64,000 nucleotides of DNA from Liolophura sinensis. Lineage: Eukaryota; Mollusca; Polyplacophora; Chitonida; Chitonidae. Below are positions 56,811 to 64,000 of the stretch, piece by piece. The stretch lies in assembly GCF_032854445.1 (NCBI RefSeq), contig NC_088302.1, forward strand, positions 51,552,046-51,616,045, given 5' to 3'. The notes beneath the pieces were generated by a model, which saw nothing but the letters and a program-made list of their open reading frames with translations, had not been told where the DNA came from and made no database searches. A program made the position numbers and the translations under genes. Numbering within the stretch: the stretch's first letter is position 1; every line of letters starts with the position of its first letter.

Positions 56811-59080
56811 AAAAAGATGGAAGCAAAAAATTCCTCTTCCTTCAATTTGCCATCGCCTGCAAATGGTAAAGGCGGGTTCACATAATGGCGTTTGTTACAC
56901 AAGACTTTATATTCCGAACAGTTCGTTCTCAACAACAGAAATGAACATAAAATTATAAACATTACTAAAAGTTTTTTAATCTATTATTTTGTTAGGTATA
57001 CTTTCCTTTCAACGTAATTGGGATAATACGTGGTAAATTCTGTCAACAACCTGTGGATAGATCGTGAATTTTTCACTTAATGGTGGCCGCCTTCGTATAT
57101 GTGAAATGTTGATTAGAACAGCGTAAAACACCAATCAAAAAAAATAAATATCAGCGTAATCGGCCCAGTGTCAGAATAGGCTATTGATTCGCCAAGCTCA
57201 CATGTCGCGTACTTAACAATCGCCCTCCAGCATTATATGCTACTGACTCGTTATCCTTACCTGGGTTGAGTCACACCCAATAACTTCCTCGCTTGGTGTT
57301 CAGCATGAAGGGGATAGTGCAACGACTGGTTGGCCCGTATGAGTATAATGGCTGGGGCGGGGCGGCTTACTTGCCCTCCAGCATAATATGCTATTGATTC
57401 GTTACCCTTACCTGGGTTGAGTCACACCTAATAACTTCCTCGCTTGGTGTTCAGCATGACGGTTATAGTGCAACGACTGGTTGGCCCGTATGAGTATAAT
57501 GGCTTGGGCGGGGCGGCTTACTTGCCCTCCAGCATTATATGCTATTGATTCGTTATCCTTACCTGGGTTGAGTAACACCTAATAACTTCCTCGCTTGGTG
57601 TTCAGCATGAAGGGGATAGTGCAACGACTGGTTGGCCTGTATGAGTATAATGGCTTGGGCGGGGCGGCTTACTTGCCCTCCAGCATTATATGCTATTGAT
57701 TCGTTATCCTTACCTGGGTTGAGTGACACCCAATAACTTCCTCGCTTGGTGTTCAGCATGAAGGTTATAGTGCAACGACTGGTTGGCCCGTATGAGTATA
57801 ATGGCTTGGGCGGGGCGGCTTACTTGCCCTCCAGCATTATATGCTATTGATTCGTTATCCTTACCTGGGTTGAGTAACACCCAATAACTTCCTCGCTTGG
57901 TGTTCAGCATGAAGGTTATAGTGCAACGACTGGTTGGCCCGTATGAGTATAATGGCTTGGGCGGGGCAGCTTACTTGCCCTCCAGCATTATATGCTATTG
58001 ATTCGTTATCCTTACCTGGGTTGAGTAACACCCAATAACTTCCTCGCTTGGTGTTCAGCATGAAGGTTATAGTGCAACGACTGGTTGGCCAGTATGAGTA
58101 TAATGGCTTGGGCGGGGCGTCTTACTTGCTGCAGTGAAGCAGCACTAAATAAAAGAGCGGTTTAAATCCGTCCTGCCACAAGACGGCACATTACATGCAC
58201 TCTAAGGATTCCTTCGTCGTCATATGACTGAAAAATTCACTCACTCACTCGTTATTCTTACACATCCTGTCACTGAACAATCGCCTTCCAGCATTATACG
58301 CTACTAACTCGTTATCATTACACATCATGTCACTGAGCAATCGCGCTCCAGCATTATGCAATATTGACTCGTTATCCTTACACATCGTGTCACTGACCAA
58401 CCGCGCTCTAGCATTATACACTACGGACTCGTTATTCTTATATATCATGCATCTGAGAAACGGCGCTCGAGCATTATACGCTACTAACTCGTTACCCTTA
58501 CATTTTGTTGTGGTGAACAATCGCGCATATTGCACTATCAGACATTACAAGCGCACTGTTGAGTCGTCAACTTTCTCATTTATCGTACATATCGGCCACA
58601 TGTAAGCAGTCCTCACGTTTAAACATTGAACTAATCAGTTACCTTTATCCAACCTTGAAGGAAACCCTACTTGCCTTTCTTTTTTAGTATTTCTCACATT
58701 GGATATAGCCTTGCATTCTATGATCACTGCAAACACTCCCGTTGTAACTGCTTGTTAGACACCGGTGACAATCAATTGTGCTATCTAAAACATGTGTAAG
58801 ACCACTGGTCTTCTAGCAGTATGTTGTCCATCACACGTGAAAACGTACGCCTGTAAGATGATACTAAATACATCATTGCCAATGCTAAAACCAGACAAGT
58901 GAAGTAGCACTTACATTTAGAGGGATATGGTGTAACACTTACGAAAAGTGCCCGATCCGTGGAACAGCATGTTCAGTTCCGGATCGTCCCCGTCCAGGCC
59001 TAGTGCAGAAGTCATCTCATCTAGAGAGAGAAAGCTATCATTGTCCTGGTCATAAAACTCGAAGGTTCTGGTCAGCATGG
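56811..59080 (-). CDS. EF-hand protein, two internal exons
   Basis: Exon 58943-59080 (acceptor TTATAACAG|, donor TTTTC|GTAAGT) reads MLTRTFEFYDQDNDSFLSLD then EMTSALGLDGDDPELNMLFH. DQDNDSFLSLDE is a canonical EF-hand loop with acidic residues at 1, 3, 5 and 12. Exon 56811-56856 (acceptor CATTTGCAG|, donor TTTTT|GTAAGT) follows in matching phase and reads DGKLKEEEFFASIF, the end of a second loop whose first acidic positions are lost. The helix-loop-helix pairing suggests a small calmodulin-like calcium sensor. The first exon and the 3' exons were not found. The intron between the two exons contains the 151-bp and 60-bp arrays, and the 64-bp satellite follows. Confidence 0.7.
57078..57152 (+). 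repeat. SINE family A tail
   Basis: GGTGGCCGCCTTCGTATATG, TTAGAACAGCGTAAAACACC and an A-rich tail. Only the 3' end is present. Confidence 0.65.
57195..58135. repeat. 151-bp tandem array, about six copies, SINE/satellite hybrid units
   Basis: Each unit joins a piece of the neighbouring 60-bp satellite (CCAGCATTATATGCTATTGA + TTCGTTATCCTTAC) to a piece of the family B SINE (CTCGCTTGGTGTTCAGCATG, CGACTGGTTGGCCCGTATGA). Units repeat at exactly 151 bp and are almost identical. Confidence 0.95.
58130..58248 (+). repeat. 3' end of the family B SINE
   Basis: TGCTGCAGTGAAGCAGCACT, AAGACGGCACATTACATGCA and CGTCGTCATATGACTGAAAA followed by (TCAC)n. This is the natural 3' end of the same SINE whose middle is amplified to the left. 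Confidence 0.65.
58249..58530. repeat. 60-bp tandem repeat, about five copies
   Basis: CTCGTTATYCTTACACATC starts units at about 58249, 58309, 58369, 58429 and 58489. Each also contains CACTGA-CAATCGCGCTCCAG + CATTATACGCTACT. A further unit lies left of the 151-bp array at about 57195-57252. Confidence 0.9.
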
Positions 59081-59269
59081 CTGTTATAACACAGCCATTT
59101 AATAAATTTGGTTGAACTATTTCTTTAGTTAGCAAGGACAACCACATTTCTTGTCCTTCTTTACAGATTAATAGTCAGTCTGAACCACTGTTACTTTTGT
59201 TTGCTGAAGACGTGTTTTAGAGAATGTTGCGTTTGGGGCTTTTTCTATAAAAAAAATATAATACTGGAA

Positions 59270-59730
59270 TGTTGTCAGTTAATATGGCTGGTGTTTGTCC
59301 CATTTACTGGAACGTTGACACTTTCTTACGAATGGCCTTAGCACCATTCATTATGAGTGGCCTTTCTTCTATTTAATATGACGGGCATTAACACAGTTAA
59401 CAATGACTGGTGTTCGCTCCTCTCACTGACCCGTGTTTGTACCTTTTGCAATATAACTTGCGTTTGCGCATTTGTACCATATTCTGTAACTGACGTTTGC
59501 AGCGTTTGCTATATATGACTAGTGTTTCCACTATTTACTATGAGCAGTGTTTGCCCATTTTCCCTTGACCGGCATGTGCACCATTTGCTACCACTTGCGT
59601 GTGTCCTATTTGCTAGGACTGACGTTTGCCCATGTTACTGACACTGACGTTTGTAATATTATCCCAGGCTGGCACTTGCACTGACCATTTGCTATTATCG
59701 GCGTTTGTCTCATCTACTATCTATGCGTCG
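59270..59730. repeat. Old degenerate minisatellite, units of roughly 30-37 bp
   Basis: Variants of GACTGGTGTTTGCCCATTTA + CTATGA recur a dozen or more times (for example 59406, 59518, 59551, 59625), with irregular spacing and many substitutions. Confidence 0.6.
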
Positions 59731-59867
59731 AAACAGATATTCCTGCTGCTGTAATCTTTCACTTATGTTTGTAAATGTGTACCGGTAGATGGCGCGTCAG
59801 GGCACCTAATCACGTGACTCTCCCTATAAATGGGACTGTGAGCCCAACTCAGGGCTCAGGGCGTCTC

Positions 59868-61030
59868 TGTGAGTTTTGACTGGGTGCCAGCTCATGTCGG
59901 CATTGTTGGGAACGAAATGGCAGACTCCCTGGCGAAGAGAGCTTTATCCTTTTTTGATATATCCTTTCACGTGCCCTTAAACATTAATGAAATTATGAGT
60001 TATGTTACACCTAAGTTTGTGGATATTTGGCAGCGGCAGTGGGATGAATCTAATAAGGGGAGGTTTTTTCACGAGTATAATCGTTCTGTTTTGTTAAATT
60101 CGCCATTATCATTACGTTCCCGACGAGATGAAATGCTAGTTTTTCGCCTTATTTCTGGACATGTGCCTACAAATACCTATTTATTTAGAATGAATCTGCA
60201 CTCATCTGGGTTATGTGATATATGCCTAGTTAACGATGATATCGCTCATCTCTTATTTACGTGTACCCGGCACTCTAATGTTCTTTACCGGGACTTGCGC
60301 TCCATTGGCCTTCGGCATTTTACCTTAGCATCTGTTTAAAACCTAAAACGAACCGAAATAAGACTTTCCAGGCCCTGGCCAATTTTCTTAGCAGATGTCG
60401 TCGTTTTTAATAATCCGTAGTATACAGAATATAACACTCATATGATTGTATAAATATAATTTGCCTGAGTATTATTAATGATATGAAGGTATATTTTTTA
60501 GTGTTAACATGGTTGGATCGGCCTATCTGTCGCTTTTATAGTGGTTGTTGTCGTTTTTTAGCCATACAGAACTGATACGAGCTGACGCTTCTACTGTTTT
60601 TGTCCAGGTATTATCTATGTATACTGTTCAGCTCTTCCTATACCATACTCTGTGTTCCGTATATGTTATAATATCTTGAGTGTTCTACGCCCACCTTTCC
60701 CAAAAATCTCTTTAACCTATGTACCTGCCCCTCTTGTACTGTAAATATGGATTGTATAACTACATTAAGTAATGGTCATCATAGTGAATAATGACCCCTT
60801 ACAAACACTTATTTTTTTTTCTTTTAGTCATCAAGCCCAAAATTCGTCATCTATAATGCTACAAATGTTACAAGCTACAATGTCCATAGCACTAGTATTG
60901 AAATGTTTTTGTTCTAAATAATATACTCTTCATTTATATATTATCCAGGTTAAAAGCACTTTCAATGACGCCAAGTTTTGGCGCGCATCGGCCCTTTGGG
61001 CCGGAAAAGCGCTAGTGCAAATAAATCACC
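59868..61030 (+). mobile_element. 5'-truncated RNase H-bearing LINE
   Basis: Only the 3' end of a non-LTR retrotransposon remains. The frame 59868-60339 begins mid-protein in the last RNase H motif (FDWVPAHVGIVGNEMADSLA). After a spacer it has FRLISGHVPTNTYLFRM and C-X2-C-X7-H-X4-C (CDICLVNDDIAHLLFTC), the zinc knuckle that ends many I/Jockey-group ORF2 proteins. An AT-rich 3' UTR follows, then a compact hairpin (CGGCCCTTTGGGCCGG) and TGCAAATAAATC before a poly-C tract. Truncation is typical of incomplete target-primed reverse transcription. No polyprotein start, reverse-transcriptase or endonuclease domain is present. Confidence 0.8.
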
Positions 61031-61062
61031 CCCCCCCCCCCCACCCCACCCCCCACCCCACC
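61029..61062. repeat. Poly-C/CCCCA simple repeat
   Basis: Runs of C broken by single A bases directly after the LINE 3' end. Confidence 0.9.
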
Positions 61063-61259
61063 CGCTCAGGGTGAGACTAACACGCAGCTGTAAAAGTTCT
61101 AGGGTCTTCCTGAACTGACAACAGGCTAGCCTACCTGATCACGATTCGCAGAACTAAGCCTCGGGGTGCCAACGGCTACGGGATCACCTTCTATCGGCGC
61201 AAGGCAACCAAGCTACCACGTGTTTGTTCCATTCCCTTCTTGATTTGTTACTTCGGCAG

Positions 61260-62340
61260 TCAAAAAAAATGATGGCAGAAGTGGGATTCGCTGGACTGAC
61301 GATCAGTAGAGAAAAACCAGGCGAGAATCGGGCTCGAGCGCCTTTCTCACGAAACCATTGTACCGAGAGGATGTTTTCCCAGATGATAAATCGCAACCCA
61401 CCGATTATGCAACCAAACGTACCCGAGGCAGAAGAGGAGATACCGTGATATTTAGTTGATAGTTGTTTTACGCCGTACTCAAGAATATTTCACTTATACG
61501 ACGCCGGCCAGCATTATGGTGGGAGGAAGCCTTGCGCAGCCCGGAGGAAACCCACGACCATCCGCAGGTTGCGGAGAGGAAGCCAACATAAGATGGACTT
61601 GAACTCACAGCGACCGCATTGGTGAGAGTCATTACGCTGCGCTAGCGCGCTAACCAACTGAGCCACGGACGCCCTTGACCGTGATACAGGGCTCTTTGCG
61701 AGAGCTGATGAGAAACCGATGGGAAGTCGCTCGAGTAAACAAGGTATTACTCTCCGAGTTGGCTTTAGTAACCCCTAGATGCAACGGAGGGGATTGTTTC
61801 TGCGAATCAGGGACGTATGAGATATGGTTTGGATAAGCTACCTCTAGAGGAAAAGGTGGGGGGCTGGAGGTGGGGGTGGTTGATTGCTGTACTGGCCTTA
61901 AATAACCCCCATATTGCTGAAGCGGTGAAGGAAATCTATCCGCCTTCATTGGATTTAAAGGAGAAAACAGATAGTCCTGATGGTGCACCTTATTTGGATC
62001 TATATCTGTACAAAGACGAACAAGGTCTCATTTCACCCCGCCTTTACGACAAAAGGGATAATTTCAATTTTGATATTGTAAATTATCCTTATTTGGATAA
62101 CAATATACCAATGGGTCCTGCATATGGCGTATACATAGCTCACGTTGTAGCATTTGTCAGATCTTGCGTAAATTGTAATGATTTTAATCTGCGTCACAAG
62201 TTCTAAAACTAGTTCAAAAACTAGTTTATCAAGAATACTCCATGAAAGGCCTTCATTATAAGTTTCTCAAAGTTTACAGTGAGTATGACACTCTCGTTGG
62301 CAGGTATGGGCAGAGCGTTCAGAATCTCTCGCGAGTTGCA
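61260..62340 (+). mobile_element. Reverse-transcriptase-like retroelement fragment, broken
   Basis: The 3' part contains DLKEKTDSPDGAPYLDLYLY, RLYDKRDNFNFDIVNYPYLD and MGPAYGVYIAHV. This resembles the region just after the catalytic motif in a widespread group of invertebrate reverse-transcriptase proteins carrying YDKRDDFNF. Family placement (Penelope-like, LINE or other) is uncertain. The copy is fragmentary, broken in several places and interrupted by a SINE at 61451-61677. An old fossil. Confidence 0.45.
61451..61677 (-). repeat. Full-length SINE family A with 9-bp target duplication
   Basis: Runs from TTTTACGCCGTACTCAAGAA through the GCCGGCCAGCATTATGGTGG body to the tRNA-like head (AGCGCGCTAACCAACTGAGC). 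ACCGTGATA flanks it on both sides (61442-61450 and 61678-61686). Among the least diverged copies in the window, so probably recent. Confidence 0.9.
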
Positions 62341-62463
62341 GGTTGGTTTCCCCTCATTAAAATAATAAACAAATAGATGTGTCAGGTTTTGCTCAGTTTC
62401 CGTATTTATTAATTTCTTTCATAAGCGACAACAGCACTGACAAATTATATACAAAACTGGCGG

Positions 62464-63850
62464 TTACAAATATCTAGCGTATGTGTGATCTGTTGGGGTG
62501 TTGTTCAGTTGTCCCTTGGCATAGTCAGTTTTCTCTTCTGCATTTGAAAGCCTGTACTGAATGTGCTCTTGTAGTTTTCTGGCTGTATTGCGGAGTGATC
62601 TCCCCTTAACTGTCTGTTGCTTCTTATAAACCTTGTGGTACTGGTTCACCCTTTCACTTGTCCTGGCCATTGTTAAGTCTGTGGATTGTGAACGCCGCCC
62701 TTCCCTCCATATTTCTGCTGTAGTTTACATTCTTGGGCAAGGAGACGCTGAGTGACCCGTTGAGAGCTTCGCATTTTTGGGTGCTGGTGTTCATCCGGAG
62801 ACTGGCGACGGCTGTCTCGCTCAACTTCATGTGCAGTACTTCGGTCAATAGTTTCCTGTTTCCTGTTCATCCATGCTGAAAGGGCAGAGTTTACTGGTGG
62901 ATAAAAACAGGGACATCTCCCACCAGCTGCTGGTTTCCCCTCCGGAGCAAACCACACTGTTCCTTGCGGCACTTGGAACAGTCCCCACCGTAACACCTGA
63001 CCATTGCATCCACAACACCTGGGTAAGTAACTTTTTTATTTTCCTCATGTCACCACTGTGCTCAGACCTAAGTTGAGAAAATATCAAGCTACACCTGGCC
63101 TTAACATCCTGACTCAACACCTTCTGTGCTTTCTTCATGGCTTCCCTCGTTCGGCCCTATCCCTCGAACATGGCATCGCTGAACTTAGCTTGGTTACATT
63201 TCTTGAACTGGGATCTACCTAGGTGAGTGGGGTCTGCTAACCGTTCGACCTCCCACAATGGCTCGACCAGTCGAATGCCGTCTTCCACTCCCTTGGCTGA
63301 CCTGGAGTCGCCGTCCTTGGTTACGTGCTTGGATAAAACACCTTGCCTCGCCAATCCCTCGCCAATCTCGTTCCCCATATTGTACTCGGACCAGGGGCAT
63401 GTGGGTTTGTGTTCGCTGTGCACTCCTCGTGTCCTCCAGGGCACTTTACTTGGAAGCCTTTCCCTCTCAGCCAGGACCCAGTCCAACACAATTTATTCTT
63501 CAGTGCTGCGGTGACAATGTATTGCTTGTCTGTTGATGTCTCCACAGCCAGGGAAATGGCCTGTGAAGCATTCTGGTCCGGTCTCTTGGGGCTGGTTATG
63601 GTAATGCTGTTGTAGCGAGCATCTGCAGCCAGATATATTGTGCTGTCATCCTCTCCTCTTTGCCTTTTGTATGCCTTTACCTCTTCCACCTTATTTGCCA
63701 TATCCTCTCTGTTCAGCTTTGCGACTTCAGATGCGACATGTTTGCAGTGCGATGCATGTTCCTACGGGGGGCAAAGCGGCACCTCCATCGATACATTAGC
63801 TTGGGTGCTGTGTTTTGCAGGCGCCATGCTCAGCTGTTTTGCCTGTTGTT
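62464..63850 (-). pseudogene. Decayed Mutator-like transposase
   Basis: On the minus strand, segments from different frames occur in the right order for a family I recall as 'Mutator-like transposase' in molluscs and cnidarians. In order: TIYLAADARYNSITITSPKR, KNKLCWTGSWLRGKGFQVKC, SEYNMGNEIGEGLARQGVLS, KHVTKDGDSRSAKGVEDGIR, ADPTHLGRSQFKKCNQAKFS, KARCSLIFSQLRSEHSGDM, VCSGGETSSWWEM, SVSLPKNVNYSRNMEGRAAF and KTDYAKGQLN. At least three frame changes and internal stops separate them, so no intact protein remains. The start and the element's termini were not found; the right side may run past the window. Confidence 0.6.
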
Positions 63851-64000
63851 ATATAGAGGTTAGTTGCTTTGCTATTTATAATTATAATTTAATGTACTAA
63901 GTATCATATATCTAAAAAATAACACGTGGGGACACAGCATTGTATTTTGTGAAATTCTCCACAATTGTCAAGCGACGTTTTCCCAAATAATTTGGGAAAA

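Noticed and set aside
57559-58061. Three identical 66-codon minus-strand ORFs
   Set aside because: Produced by the 151-bp tandem repeat and not independent genes.
58245-58605. ORFs rich in ARALYTTDSL and NARARLLSD
   Set aside because: Products of the 60-bp repeat, which is a multiple of three.
61650-61988. Minus-strand Pro-rich ORF
   Set aside because: Antisense to the reverse-transcriptase-like fragment and overlapping the SINE edge. No domain seen.
1-64000. LTR retroelement, endogenous virus or Polinton
   Set aside because: No paired direct long terminal repeats and no capsid, protease-integrase or packaging genes were recognised. The only reverse-transcriptase traces are the LINE end and one unplaced broken fragment.

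Overview
The window is animal nuclear DNA, most likely from a lophotrochozoan (mollusc, or possibly brachiopod). Genes carry GT-AG introns, gene density is low, and a tRNA-derived SINE recurs at least sixteen times. The SINE 3' end contains TTGAGTACGGCGTAAAACAC and an (AAAT)n tail, a type I associate with mollusc and brachiopod genomes. That assignment is memory-based inference.

Host genes, left to right: a secreted-protein first exon (313-486, -); an intronless tail-anchored protein with two PPxY motifs (9953-10642, +); a three-exon catalytic peptidoglycan recognition protein, PGRP (10811-14787, -), convergent with it; an intronless secreted bacterial-type PI-PLC (16644-17528, -); a PDZD8 gene in 22 recognisable exons over 19 kb (24557-43686, -); an intronless rhodopsin-class GPCR (47967-49349, +); and two exons of an EF-hand gene (56811-59080, -). 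Three further exon-like islands are weak (20884-21063, 45413-45474 with 45766-45827, 47551-47646).

Mobile DNA: a structurally complete PIF/Harbinger transposon (4299-7376) with TTA target duplications, a two-exon transposase and a divergent MADF/BESS partner gene; a 1.57-kb element with long repeat-built inverted ends and a 5-bp target duplication (51114-52683); several MITE-like inverted-repeat elements; a 5'-truncated RNase H-bearing LINE (59868-61030); a broken reverse-transcriptase-like fragment split by a SINE (about 61260-62340); and a decayed Mutator-like transposase (62464-63850, -).

Tandem repeats are prominent: 69-bp (about 9 copies), 41-bp (4), 37-bp (about 48, in a PDZD8 intron), 23-bp (6), 64-bp (about 35), 151-bp (about 6) and 60-bp (about 5) units. 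The 151-bp array seems to have arisen when a SINE inserted into the 60-bp array and the junction was then amplified.

The genes do not form an operon or one pathway. PGRP and PI-PLC are both secreted enzymes lying near each other and could both serve immunity or digestion, but that link is speculative. I found no convincing new multi-gene system. The most unusual items are the SINE-in-satellite junction array, the long-TIR element with exon-like islands, the tail-anchored PPxY protein and the bacterial-type PI-PLC.
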